Of a stretch of 64,000 bases of DNA, positions 1 through 8,521 are shown piece by piece. The DNA comes from Cupriavidus pauculus (GTDB lineage: Bacteria > Pseudomonadota > Gammaproteobacteria > Burkholderiales > Burkholderiaceae): assembly GCF_008693385.1 (NCBI RefSeq), contig NZ_CP044065.1, forward strand, positions 992,001 through 1,056,000, given 5' to 3'. The position numbers were made by a program, and so were the translations under genes. Position 1 is the stretch's first letter; each line of letters starts with the position of its first letter. Below the pieces are notes generated by a model that was not told the DNA's origin, ran no database searches, and worked only from the letters and a program-made list of their open reading frames with translations.

Positions 1-748
1 GCGCGCGCATCTCGTAGCGCCGGTAGGCCGCCTGGCCATACAGCGAATGAATCTCGGAGAGGCTTGCGCCCGCTTCGCGCTCGATCGCCGTATTGAGTTC
101 GACGAACGGCATGTTCTCGGCGCTTGCCAGCGCGCGGCCCAGCGTCGATTTGCCCGCGCCGCGCAGGCCGATCAGCGCAATCCGGCGATGGCGCGCGGCT
201 GGCGACGCCGTGGGGGAGAGCGCCTGGCGCGCGGCCTCGCGGACGCGTGCGAGATCGTGGGCGGGCAGTTGGGCAAGCCATTGCACGAGCTGGGAAAACT
301 CGGTCGCGCGTTGATTCGGAGGTGGGGCGGGTTGTCCCGATTGCGGCATCTGTGCCGGTTGTGGCGCGACCGACGAGGGTGCCGAGCCGTCGGCACCTGG
401 CCCGCCGGTTGGCATATCGGCGCGCAGGTCCACCTCGGCCAGCACCACGGGCAGCGGCACGTCCAGCGCGCGCGCGACCTCGCGCAGCAGCAGCACGGAG
501 GCGTTGCCGGTACCGGTCTCGAGATTGGCGAGGTAGCGTTCGGAAACATCGGCGCCGCGTGCGAGGTCCTTGCGCGACATGCCGCGCGCCGCGCGCAGCG
601 ATCGGATACGCTCGCCGAGTTGCGTCAGATAGGGGTCGCGCGGCGCAGGCGTGGCGTCAGGCGTAGCAGGGGTGTCGGCTGCGGCTGCTGGTGCTGCAGC
701 AGGGCGGCCGGGACGGTCATCGGGATTCGACTGTGGATCGCGGCGCAT
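1..748 (-). CDS. boxR: BoxR-type regulator: XRE helix-turn-helix plus shikimate-kinase-like domain (3' end cut by window edge)
   Basis: Transcriptional regulator of the benzoyl-CoA 'box' pathway. In this family the kinase-like half is thought to sense benzoyl-CoA and release repression. Only the first 249 residues are present; the frame stays open to base 1. Residues 34-88 form an XRE-type helix-turn-helix (GERIRSLRAARGMSRKDLA, then SERYLANLETG). A Pro/Gln-rich linker follows. Near residues 190-200 lies a P-loop, GLRGAGKST, as in shikimate kinase. The ATG at 748 precedes a Met-poor, Ala/Pro-rich head. The gene is divergent from benzoate-CoA ligase, 204 bases apart, which is the usual box layout. 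An AroK-like enzyme is unlikely because of the N-terminal DNA-binding domain. Confidence 0.85.
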   Translation of the reverse strand, partial: MRRDPQSNPDDRPGRPAAAPAAAADTPATPDATPAPRDPYLTQLGERIRSLRAARGMSRKDLARGADVSERYLANLETGTGNASVLLLREVARALDVPLPVVLAEVDLRADMPTGGPGADGSAPSSVAPQPAQMPQSGQPAPPPNQRATEFSQLVQWLAQLPAHDLARVREAARQALSPTASPAARHRRIALIGLRGAGKSTLGRALASAENMPFVELNTAIEREAGASLSEIHSLYGQAAYRRYEMRA

Positions 749-792
749 GCGTGAGGGTGTGTGTCGATGGTGTGTCGGTCACATCTGGCCGC

Positions 793-798
793 ATTATA
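793..798 (-). promoter_or_regulatory. -10 element of the boxR promoter
   Basis: Read on the minus strand this is a perfect TATAAT, 45 bases ahead of the boxR ATG. No convincing -35 lies at 16-18 bases, so the promoter may be weak or activator-assisted. Confidence 0.45.
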
Positions 799-856
799 AG
801 GCTCGGCCATCAGGGTCGTGGGTAGACATTTGGTGGGGTAGGAGACTGCCATATAG

Positions 857-900
857 TGCATACCCTTCCTTGCATAATACTCTGTGTGAAATAAAATGCA
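857..900 (+). promoter_or_regulatory. Promoter of the benzoate operon with three TGCA boxes
   Basis: A sigma70-like promoter is visible: TTGCAT at 870-875, a 16-base spacer, TAAAAT at 892-897. TGCA occurs at 857-860, 871-874 and 897-900. One copy overlaps the -35, one overlaps the end of the -10, and one lies just upstream. TGCA repeats are the known recognition element of BzdR/BoxR-type regulators. The placement would block RNA polymerase, which fits repression by the neighbouring BoxR. The elements are seen; repression is inferred. Confidence 0.6.
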
Positions 901-952
901 TCGACGTCGGCGGCCATGGCTGTCGGGACAAGAAGACAACAGGAGTGGAGAC

Positions 953-2572
953 ATGACGCCCCCAGTCGTTTCCGAACCGCTCGTTGCATTGCCGCCGCGC
1001 TACAACGCCGCCCACGATCTGCTGTCCCGCAACCTTGCCGCGGGCCGGGGCGGCAAGATCGCCTACCTGGACGATCAGGGGGCCGTCACGTTCGGGGAAC
1101 TCGACGCGCGCTGCCGCGCCTTCGCGGCGGCGCTGCGCCGCGCGGGCTACCGGCGCGAGGAGCGCGTGCTGCTGTGCGTGCTCGATACGATCGATTTCCC
1201 CACGGTCTTTCTCGGTTGCCTGCTGGCCGGCGTGGTGCCCGTCGCGGTCAATACCCTGCTGACCGCCGACGACTACGTCTATATGCTCGAGCACAGCGGC
1301 GCGCGCGCGGTCGTGGTGTCGGGCTGCCTGTTGCCGTGCATGCGCGCGGCATTCGGCAAGCTTGGGCAGGCGGTGCCGCCGGACCTCATCGTCGCGAACC
1401 CCGACGACGCCGGGCATGCGCCGCAGACGGTCGGCGCGATGATCGCGGCGCAGCGGGGCGATGTGGATCCCATCGTGGCGCCGACGGCGCCCGGCGATAT
1501 GGCGTTCTGGCTCTACTCGTCCGGTTCCACGGGCCGTCCCAAGGGCACGGTCCATAGCCACGGCAATCTGTTCCATACGGCCGACCTCTACGCGCGGCAG
1601 GTGCTCGGCCTGCGCGAGGACGACGTCGTCTTCTCGGCCGCCAAGCTGTTCTTTGCGTACGGGCTCGGCAATGCACTGACGTTCCCGTTGTCGGTGGGCG
1701 CCACCACGGTGCTGATGGCCGAACGGCCCACGCCGCAGGCCGTGTTCCGCCGCCTGACGACCCATCGGCCCACCGTGTTCTGCGGCGTGCCAACGCTGTT
1801 CGCGGGCATGCTCGCGGCCGCCGACCTGCCTGAGCGTGCCGACGTGGCGATGCGCGTGTGCACGTCGGCGGGCGAGGCGCTGCCGCGCGATATCGGCGAC
1901 CGGTTCCTTGCGCACTTCGGCTGCGATATCCTCGACGGCATCGGCTCCACGGAGATGCTCCATATTTTCCTGTCCAACCGGCCCGGCGACGTGCGCTACG
2001 GCACCACGGGCAAGCCAGTACCCGGCTACGAACTCAAGCTGCTCGACGAGCAGGGCGCGCCGTGCGCGGCGGGCGAGATCGGCGATCTCTATATCAAGGG
2101 GCCATCGGCCGCGCTGATGTACTGGTGCCATAACGATAGCGACCGCGAGCGCAACCGCGAGGTGTTCGTCGGCGCATGGACGCGCAGCGGCGACAAGTAT
2201 GTGCGCGACGAGGACGGTTATTTCACTTATGCGGGGCGCAGCGACGATATGCTCAAGGTCGGCGGTATCTATGTGTCGCCATTCGAGGTGGAGGCCGCGC
2301 TCGCGCAGCATCCGTCGGTGCTCGAGGCGGCCGTGATCGGCGTGACGGACGCCGACCAGCTGGTCAAGCCGAAGGCGTTCGTGGTGCTGCGGCCCGGCGT
2401 GGCGTGGCATGACGGCATGGCGGCCGAATTGCAGGCTTTCGTGAAGTCGCGGCTGGCGCCCTACAAGTATCCGCGCCAGATCGAATGTGTGGACGAACTG
2501 CCGAAAACGGCCACGGGAAAGATCCAGCGGTTCCGCCTGCGCCAGCGCGAGGCCGCGCGCGTTGCCCGATGA
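953..2572 (+). CDS. bclA: Benzoate-CoA ligase
   Basis: Activates benzoate to benzoyl-CoA with ATP and CoA, the first step of aerobic benzoate breakdown by the box pathway; cytoplasmic. The 539 residues show the adenylate-forming fold. The P-loop-like SSGSTGRPKG lies near residue 190, GRSDDMLKVGGIYVSP near 427-442, and the C-terminal PKTATGKIQR with its catalytic Lys near 521. The length is typical for benzoate/4-hydroxybenzoate-CoA ligases. The start at 953 is chosen for AGGAG at 941-945; an upstream in-frame ATG at 896 lies inside the promoter. The stop overlaps the next start (ATGA), so translation is coupled to the hydrolase. An adjacent benzoate-type importer and BoxR support benzoate as substrate. 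Confidence 0.92.
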   Translation: MTPPVVSEPLVALPPRYNAAHDLLSRNLAAGRGGKIAYLDDQGAVTFGELDARCRAFAAALRRAGYRREERVLLCVLDTIDFPTVFLGCLLAGVVPVAVNTLLTADDYVYMLEHSGARAVVVSGCLLPCMRAAFGKLGQAVPPDLIVANPDDAGHAPQTVGAMIAAQRGDVDPIVAPTAPGDMAFWLYSSGSTGRPKGTVHSHGNLFHTADLYARQVLGLREDDVVFSAAKLFFAYGLGNALTFPLSVGATTVLMAERPTPQAVFRRLTTHRPTVFCGVPTLFAGMLAAADLPERADVAMRVCTSAGEALPRDIGDRFLAHFGCDILDGIGSTEMLHIFLSNRPGDVRYGTTGKPVPGYELKLLDEQGAPCAAGEIGDLYIKGPSAALMYWCHNDSDRERNREVFVGAWTRSGDKYVRDEDGYFTYAGRSDDMLKVGGIYVSPFEVEAALAQHPSVLEAAVIGVTDADQLVKPKAFVVLRPGVAWHDGMAAELQAFVKSRLAPYKYPRQIECVDELPKTATGKIQRFRLRQREAARVAR

Positions 2573-3369
2573 CGGCGGCTGTCCGGATTCCGTTCGACGA
2601 TCGGCAGATCGATATCGAGGTCGCATGGCTGCGCGCGGACCGCACGGACCGTCCGCTCGTGGTTTTTCTGCACGAGGGGCTCGGATCGATCAGCATGTGG
2701 CGCGACTATCCGCGCCAGCTGTGCGAGGCGGGCGACCTGCGCGGCCTCGTGCTGTCGCGCTACGGTTATGGCCGGTCCACGCCGCGGCCGCATGACGAGA
2801 AATGGGGCGTGGATTTCATGCACCGGCAGGCGCGTGAGGCATTGCCCGCGCTGTTCGAGGCGCTGGAGATCGGCCCCGGCCGCCGCCATGGCGCGCCCTG
2901 GCTGTTCGGGCACAGCGACGGCGGTTCCATCGCGCTGATCCATGCCGCCAGTTTCCCCGACGCGGTGGCCGGCCTGATCGTGCTCGCGCCGCATATCCTG
3001 GTCGAGGACTGCTCGGTGCGGAACATCGCGGCCACGCGCGACGCGTATCTGCACACCGACCTGCGCGAGCGGCTGGCGCGCCATCATGCCGATGTCGATT
3101 CGGCGTTCTGGGGCTGGAACGATATCTGGCTCGATCCCGCGTTCCGGCAATGGGACCTGCACCCGCTGCTGCCGGCCATCGCCTGCCCGGTGCTGGCGGT
3201 GCAGGGCGAGGACGACGCGTACGGCACGATGGCCCAGATCGAGGGTATCCATCGATATGCCCAGCGCGCATCGCTGCTTAAACTCGCGCGCTGTGGACAT
3301 TCGCCCCACCGCGACCAGCCGGAGCCGTTGACCGAGGCGGCGGTCGCCTTCATCACGACGCACAGCTGA
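2569..3369 (+). CDS. Alpha/beta hydrolase of the benzoate operon
   Basis: A 266-residue alpha/beta-hydrolase. The nucleophile elbow GHSDGG has its Ser near residue 115, the acid Asp lies in GEDDAYG near 213, and the catalytic His in GHSPH near 243; an oxyanion-loop HEGLGS lies near 34. It overlaps bclA by four bases and is followed by the importer genes, so it belongs to the benzoate operon. Hydrolases of this type recur beside bcl/box genes. Their substrate is not settled; a benzoyl-CoA thioesterase or proofreading role is a reasonable inference but is not shown here. Confidence 0.8.
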   Translation: MTAAVRIPFDDRQIDIEVAWLRADRTDRPLVVFLHEGLGSISMWRDYPRQLCEAGDLRGLVLSRYGYGRSTPRPHDEKWGVDFMHRQAREALPALFEALEIGPGRRHGAPWLFGHSDGGSIALIHAASFPDAVAGLIVLAPHILVEDCSVRNIAATRDAYLHTDLRERLARHHADVDSAFWGWNDIWLDPAFRQWDLHPLLPAIACPVLAVQGEDDAYGTMAQIEGIHRYAQRASLLKLARCGHSPHRDQPEPLTEAAVAFITTHS

Positions 3370-3417
3370 TTCCCGGCCCGAGACCCAGAGCAAGACCAGA
3401 CCGACAGGAGGAAACCG

Positions 3418-4596
3418 ATGCATCGTCGCTCGCTGCCATTCCCGGCGCTCGCCCTTGCGGCCGCGCTGGCGTGGGCCCCCGTGGCCAGCCACGCGCAGGC
3501 GCCGGCCGGCAAGGTCAAGGTCGGCTTCATGCTGCCTTATACGGGGACCTATGCGGCGCTCGGCACGGCCATCGAGAACGGTTTCCGCCTGTATGTGCAG
3601 GAGCAGGGCGGCAGGCTGGGGGGACGGGAGGTCGAATACTTCAAGGTGGACGACGAATCGGATCCGGCCAAGGCGCCCGAAAACGCGTCCAAGCTGGTCA
3701 AGCGCGACCAGGTCGATGTGGTGGTGGGCACGGTCCACTCGGGCGTGCAGATGGGCATCGTCAAGGTGGCCAGGGAAAACAACACGCTGCTGATCATCCC
3801 CAACGCGGGTGTCGATGAAGCGACGGGCCCGCTCTGCGCTCCCAATATCTTCCGCTCGTCGTTCTCCAACTGGCAGCCCGGCTATGCGATGGGACAGGTG
3901 GTGGCCTCGCGCGGGCTCAAGCGCGTGGTCACGCTCACGTGGAAGTACGCGGCCGGCGAACAATCGGTCAAGGGATTCAAGGAAGCCTTCGAGGCCAAGG
4001 GGGGCAAGGTCGTCAAGGAACTGAGCCTGCCATTCCCGAACGTCGAGTTCCAGGCGCAGATTACCGAGATCGCCTCGCTCAAGCCCGATGCCGTGTTCGT
4101 GTTCTTCGCCGGTGGCGGCGCGGTGAAGTTCGTGAAGGACTGGGCCGCGGCCGGCCTCAAGGACAAGATTCCGCTGTTCGCGTCGGGCTTCCTGACCGAC
4201 GGCACGCTGGAGGCGCAGGGCGCCGCCGCGCAGGGGCTGGAGACCACGCTGCATTATGGCGATGGCCTGGCCAACGCGCGCGACAAGGCGTTCCGGCTCG
4301 AGTATGCCAAGGCGTACAAGCTGCAGCCGGACGTGTATGCGGTGCAGGGCTACGATGCCGCGCAGCTGCTCGCGGCCGGCGCCGGCGCGGTCAAGGGCGA
4401 CATGACGCGCAAGGCGGAGGTCTACAAGGCGATGGAGGCCGCGCGCGTGGACAGCCCGCGCGGTGCATTCACGCTGTCGAAGGCGCACAATCCGGTGCAG
4501 GACTTCTATCTGCGCAAGGTCGACGGGCGCGAGAACAAGGTCAGCGGCGTGGCGGTGCGCGCGCTCGCGGATCCCGCGCGCGGCTGCCGGCTGTAA
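3418..4596 (+). CDS. ABC importer periplasmic binding protein, LivJ/K type (probable benzoate or aromatic acid)
   Basis: Periplasmic solute receptor of a branched-chain-amino-acid-type (HAAT) ABC importer. The 392 residues begin with a Sec signal peptide (MHRRS, then an Ala/Leu-rich core ending SHAQA near residue 27). The mature start KVKVGFMLPYTGTYAALG and the central VVVGTVHSGVQMG are type I periplasmic-binding-protein features. AGGAGG at 3406-3411 precedes the ATG. The gene heads a five-gene importer set between benzoate-CoA ligase and kup. The context favours benzoate or a related aromatic acid rather than leucine; the ligand is inferred from context only. Confidence 0.85.
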   Translation: MHRRSLPFPALALAAALAWAPVASHAQAPAGKVKVGFMLPYTGTYAALGTAIENGFRLYVQEQGGRLGGREVEYFKVDDESDPAKAPENASKLVKRDQVDVVVGTVHSGVQMGIVKVARENNTLLIIPNAGVDEATGPLCAPNIFRSSFSNWQPGYAMGQVVASRGLKRVVTLTWKYAAGEQSVKGFKEAFEAKGGKVVKELSLPFPNVEFQAQITEIASLKPDAVFVFFAGGGAVKFVKDWAAAGLKDKIPLFASGFLTDGTLEAQGAAAQGLETTLHYGDGLANARDKAFRLEYAKAYKLQPDVYAVQGYDAAQLLAAGAGAVKGDMTRKAEVYKAMEAARVDSPRGAFTLSKAHNPVQDFYLRKVDGRENKVSGVAVRALADPARGCRL

Positions 4597-4614
4597 TCGA
4601 TGGAAGCTGGCGGT

Positions 4615-5481
4615 ATGGATGTCGTTTCGTTTCTGATTCAGTGCCTGAACAGCGTGCAGTACGGCCTGCTGCTGTTTCTCGTGGCGAGCGGGCTGACGCT
4701 GATCTTCGGGATCATGGGCGTGATCAACCTCGCCCATGGCAGCTTCTACATGCTCGGTGCCTATCTGGCGTTCACGCTCGCCAGCCTCACCGGCAGCCTG
4801 TTCGTGGCGCTGCCGCTCGGCATCGTGCTCGCGATCGTGTTCGGCTATCTGCTCGAGTGGCTGTTTTTCAGCTACCTGTACCAGCGCGACCATCTGCAGC
4901 AGGTGCTGATGACGTACGGGCTGATTCTCGTGTTCGAGGAACTGCGGAGCATGCTCGTCGGCGACGACGTGCATGGCGTGCCCGTGCCCGCGCTGCTCGA
5001 CGGCGCGCTGCCGATCGGCAACGACATGACCTATCCGGTCTACCGGCTGTTTATCTCGGCGGTCTGCCTGCTGGTCGCGGGCGGCATGTACTACGTGCTC
5101 CGGCACACGCGGCTCGGCATGACGATTCGCGCGGGCGCGGCCAACCGCGAGATGGTGCAGTCGCTCGGCATCAATGTCACGCTGCTGTACCGGCTCGTGT
5201 TCGCGCTCGGCGTGGCGCTGGCCGTGCTCGCGGGCATGATCGCGGCGCCGGTGTCCTCCGTATATCCGGGCATGGGCGGGCAGGTGCTGATCGTCTGCTT
5301 CGTGGTGGTCGTCATCGGCGGCATCGGCTCGGTCAAGGGCGCGCTGGTCGCGTCGCTGCTGCTCGGCTTCGTCGATACGTTCGGCAAGGTGTTCTGGCAG
5401 GACGCGGCGGGCGTGCTGATCTACCTGCTGATGGCCGTGATCCTGCTGTGGAAGCCGCAGGGCCTGTTTCGCGCGGGGTGA
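4615..5481 (+). CDS. ABC importer permease, LivH type
   Basis: Inner-membrane permease of the aromatic-acid importer. About eight hydrophobic segments are visible in 288 residues. The family motif GLTLIFGIMGVINLAHG lies near residues 23-39, and the EAA-like loop GGIGSVKGALVASLLLG lies near 237-253. ATG 4615 is preferred because GGAAG precedes it and the family normally starts with a short head; an in-frame ATG at 4600 would add five residues. It follows the receptor gene after a few bases and ends five bases before the LivM-type gene, so it is co-transcribed. Confidence 0.87.
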   Translation: MDVVSFLIQCLNSVQYGLLLFLVASGLTLIFGIMGVINLAHGSFYMLGAYLAFTLASLTGSLFVALPLGIVLAIVFGYLLEWLFFSYLYQRDHLQQVLMTYGLILVFEELRSMLVGDDVHGVPVPALLDGALPIGNDMTYPVYRLFISAVCLLVAGGMYYVLRHTRLGMTIRAGAANREMVQSLGINVTLLYRLVFALGVALAVLAGMIAAPVSSVYPGMGGQVLIVCFVVVVIGGIGSVKGALVASLLLGFVDTFGKVFWQDAAGVLIYLLMAVILLWKPQGLFRAG

Positions 5482-5486
5482 CGGCC

Positions 5487-6536
5487 ATGTCCATCCCGAC
5501 CTCCCCGCATTCGCATCGTCGCGCGTGGCTGCACACGCTGGGGTGGCTCGTCGCCTTCGCGCTGCTCGGCGCCGCGCCGTTCGTGCTGACCGCGGACAGT
5601 CACCGCTTCTATATCGAGCTGCTCAGCAAGGTGATGATCATGGCGATCTTCGCGCTCTCGCTGCAGCTCCTCATCGGCTATACGGGACTCGTGAGCCTGG
5701 GCCACGCGGCGTATTTCGCGGTGGCGGCCTATGCGACGGCCATGCTGTCGCCGCAGGGCGAGGCGGGCAACGGGTGGGTGCTGCTGCTCGGCGCGCTCGG
5801 GGCCTCGGCCACGCTTGCGATCGCCGTGGGCGCGCTGGTGCTGCGCACGCGCGGCGTGTACTTCATCATGGTGACGCTGGCCTTCGCGCAGATGGTGTAC
5901 TTCGTGTTCCACGACACGAAGATCGCGGGCGGCAGCGATGGGACCTATATCTATTTCCGTCCCGAGTTCGGGCTGCTCAGCGAGCGGCCGATATCGATCA
6001 ACGATCCCGCGGTGTTCTACTGGTTCGTGCTCGCCGCGCTGGCTGTCACGGTGGCATTGCTGTCGATGCTGCTGCGTTCGCGCTTCGGCCATGCACTGGT
6101 CGGCATCCGGCATAACGAGCAGCGGATGCGGGCGGCGGGCTATGCGACCTATCGCTACCAGCTTGGCGCGTTCGTGGCGGGCGGGATGTTCGCGGGGCTG
6201 GCCGGCTTTCTCTATGCGATCCAGTTCGGCTTCGTGAATCCGGAGATCGCGTCGTGGCATCAGTCGGGCAACGCGATGCTGATGGTGATTCTGGGCGGCG
6301 TCGGCAGCCTTGCCGGCGCGGTGCTCGGGGCGTTCTCGTTCGTGCTGCTGGCCGAGTGGTTCGGCACGCTGACCAGGCATTGGCAGTTGCTGATGGGCGG
6401 CTTCATCATCGTCGCGGTGGCGCTGCTGCCGCGGGGGCTCGTGAGCGTGCCGGCGGTATTGCGGCAGCGGGGACCGCAGCGTGCTGCCGCGCAGCCGAAC
6501 GAGCACGGCAACAAGCAGGAACGGGAGGCCACATGA
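5487..6536 (+). CDS. ABC importer permease, LivM type
   Basis: Second permease of the importer, 349 residues with roughly ten hydrophobic segments. The LivM signature ALSLQLLIGYTGLVSLGHAA lies near residues 57-76, and GGVGSLAGAVLGAFSF is the ATPase-contacting loop. The C-terminus is a short basic tail. The stop overlaps the ATG of the next ATPase gene, indicating tight translational coupling. It acts as the heterodimer partner of the LivH-type permease. Confidence 0.88.
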   Translation: MSIPTSPHSHRRAWLHTLGWLVAFALLGAAPFVLTADSHRFYIELLSKVMIMAIFALSLQLLIGYTGLVSLGHAAYFAVAAYATAMLSPQGEAGNGWVLLLGALGASATLAIAVGALVLRTRGVYFIMVTLAFAQMVYFVFHDTKIAGGSDGTYIYFRPEFGLLSERPISINDPAVFYWFVLAALAVTVALLSMLLRSRFGHALVGIRHNEQRMRAAGYATYRYQLGAFVAGGMFAGLAGFLYAIQFGFVNPEIASWHQSGNAMLMVILGGVGSLAGAVLGAFSFVLLAEWFGTLTRHWQLLMGGFIIVAVALLPRGLVSVPAVLRQRGPQRAAAQPNEHGNKQEREAT

Positions 6537-7348
6537 TGGACCCGCTGGTGGCGCCCATCCTGCAGGCCGAGCGGCTCACGCGCCGGTTCGGCGGCCTGCT
6601 GGCCGTCAACGAGGTGGACCTCAGCGTGGGCCTGCACGAGATCCATGCGGTCATCGGCACCAACGGCGCCGGCAAATCGACGCTCATCAACATGTTGTCG
6701 GGCGAGCTGCCCGCATCGTCGGGGCGGCTGTATCTGCAGGGCGAGGACGTGACGGGCTGGGATCAGCCGCGGCTCGCGCGCAGCGGCATCGGCCGCAGCT
6801 ACCAGCGCAACAATATCTTCCTGCCGCTGACGGTGCGCGAGAACTGCCGGCTGGCCGCGCAATCGCGCGCGCAACGGGCGTGGCGTCTGTGGGAGCCCGC
6901 GAACGCTTGCCGAACGAGCCGCGCGCTGGCCGACGAGGCGCTCGAGCGCGCGGGCCTCGCCGTCCATGCGGACCGCATCGCCAGCGAGCTCGCGCACGGG
7001 CAGAAGCGCCAGCTCGAGGTGGCCATGTGCCTGGCGACGCAGCCCGTGGCGCTGCTGCTGGACGAGCCGCTCGCGGGCATGGGCGCCGAGGAGTCGTCGC
7101 GCATGCTCGAACTGTTGCGCGGGCTGCGCGACGGGCATGCGATCGTGCTCGTGGAGCACGATATGGAGGCCGTGTTCGCGGTGGCCGACCGCATCACGGT
7201 CATGGTCAACGGCGCGGTGATCGCCTCGGGGGAGCCGGCCGATATCCGCGCGAATCGCGAGGTTCAGCTCGCGTATCTCGGGGAGATGGACGGGATGGGG
7301 GATTCGGGCGAGATGGACGACGCGCCGGCCCGCGAGGACGCGGCATGA
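6533..7348 (+). CDS. ABC importer ATPase, LivG type
   Basis: Cytoplasmic ATPase subunit, 271 residues. Walker A GTNGAGKST lies near residue 44 and Walker B ALLLDEP near 178-184. The signature loop reads LAHGQKRQ rather than LSGGQ, which is usual for LivG proteins. The H-loop His is in LVEHDM. The C-terminus carries a short acidic, Met/Gly-rich tail beyond the normal LivG end. It overlaps the genes on both sides by four bases. Confidence 0.88.
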   Translation: MMDPLVAPILQAERLTRRFGGLLAVNEVDLSVGLHEIHAVIGTNGAGKSTLINMLSGELPASSGRLYLQGEDVTGWDQPRLARSGIGRSYQRNNIFLPLTVRENCRLAAQSRAQRAWRLWEPANACRTSRALADEALERAGLAVHADRIASELAHGQKRQLEVAMCLATQPVALLLDEPLAGMGAEESSRMLELLRGLRDGHAIVLVEHDMEAVFAVADRITVMVNGAVIASGEPADIRANREVQLAYLGEMDGMGDSGEMDDAPAREDAA

Positions 7349-8115
7349 CGACGGACACGAGCCTGCGCGCCACGCCGCCATCGGAGGCAACATCCGACGG
7401 AACCCCGGCGGACATCATCGCCGCCACGGGCATCCACGCCTGGTACGGGTCCAGCCACGTGCTGCGCGGCATCGACTTTCGCGTCGGCGCGGGCGAGACC
7501 GTCGGGCTGCTGGGCAGAAACGGCATGGGCAAGAGCACCCTGCTGCGGACGCTGCTCGGCCACGTGCGCCAGCGCGAGGGCACGATCCGTGTGGCCGGGC
7601 GCGACCTGTCGCGCGGCCAGCCGCACGAGGTGGCCCGGCTCGGTATCGCCTACGTGCCCGAGGGCCGTGGGATCTTTCCGAACCTGAGCGTGCGCGAGAA
7701 CCTGATCATGGCCGCGCGCGCGGGCACGGGCGGCCGCCGCGACTGGGACGAGGCGCGCGTGCTCGACCTGTTTCCGCGCCTGGCCGAGCGGCTGTCCCAC
7801 GGCGGCCAGCAACTGTCGGGCGGCGAGCAGCAGATGCTGTCGATCGGCCGCGCGCTCATGACCAATCCCGATTGCCTCGTGCTCGACGAAGCGACCGAAG
7901 GCCTCGCCCCGAAAATCGTGTGCGAGATCTGGCGCGTGATCGCCACCGTGCGCGCGTCCGGCATCGCGGCCGTGGTCGTGGACCGCAACTATCGCGCGGT
8001 GCTCGACCATGCCGACCGCGTGGTCGTGCTCGAGAAAGGGCAGGTCGTGGCGGCCGGCGCCTCGGCCGACCTCGTTGCGAGCCCCGCCGTACTCGATCGG
8101 TTGCTCGGCGTCTGA
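7345..8115 (+). CDS. ABC importer ATPase, LivF type
   Basis: Second ATPase subunit, 256 residues and last gene of the benzoate importer. Walker A is GRNGMGKST and the signature is LSGGEQQMLSIGRAL. Walker B is CLVLDEATEG. LivF proteins usually read LLVEQN at the switch region; here it is VVVDRN, so both acidic and amide residues differ from the common pattern. The first ~25 residues (Thr/Ser/Ala-rich) precede the conserved domain. ATGA overlap joins it to the LivG-type gene. Confidence 0.87.
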   Translation: MTTDTSLRATPPSEATSDGTPADIIAATGIHAWYGSSHVLRGIDFRVGAGETVGLLGRNGMGKSTLLRTLLGHVRQREGTIRVAGRDLSRGQPHEVARLGIAYVPEGRGIFPNLSVRENLIMAARAGTGGRRDWDEARVLDLFPRLAERLSHGGQQLSGGEQQMLSIGRALMTNPDCLVLDEATEGLAPKIVCEIWRVIATVRASGIAAVVVDRNYRAVLDHADRVVVLEKGQVVAAGASADLVASPAVLDRLLGV

Positions 8116-8521
8116 CCCCGCATGGCCGATATTCGCACCAACGTAACCGTACCGTCACAATGCGGGAGGTGGACCCTGGCTGTCGTGCTGGCACAACGCC
8201 ACCAACGGGATGCGAAGTCGCTGGCGCTATCGGTGGCGCCGCCCACCTTCGGGCTTGACCTCCCATGCGCGGACCACCATGCTTGATGCGTCGACCGCGC
8301 CACTCCCTTGCCCGACGTCGTGCCGACAGTGGTCGTAACGGTGCACTTCCTCTAGAATGGCGCGCAATTGTGCAATGCAATAGACATCCACATCAAAGAA
8401 GGCGATAAGCCCGACGGACCGGAGCCGTTTGCGTGAGAGAGAACCCGCACATGCGCCGCCGAGACCTCAGGTCCCGGCGATGGCGGGCAGGAGGCGCTGA
8501 CCGGTCCATCACACCCTGACC
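8116..8521 (+). promoter_or_regulatory. 406-base gene-free leader region of kup
   Basis: No open frame with gene-like character is seen. A TAGAAT at 8353-8358 could be a -10 for kup, with no good -35. Nearer the gene, 8457-8479 folds as a two-part hairpin: outer arms CGCCG and CGGCG, one A/C mismatch, inner arms GACC and GGTC, and a TCA loop. It ends 42 bases before the kup ATG. It matches no riboswitch class I recognise. An RNA leader role is possible but unproven. Confidence 0.4.

Noticed and set aside
2461-5106. An 881-codon open frame opposite the benzoate hydrolase and importer genes
   Set aside because: His/Arg/Gln-rich antisense shadow with no domain text; the plus-strand genes have clear motifs.
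8116-8521. tRNA, small RNA or known riboswitch in the kup leader
   Set aside because: No cloverleaf, no conserved riboswitch core; only one local hairpin.
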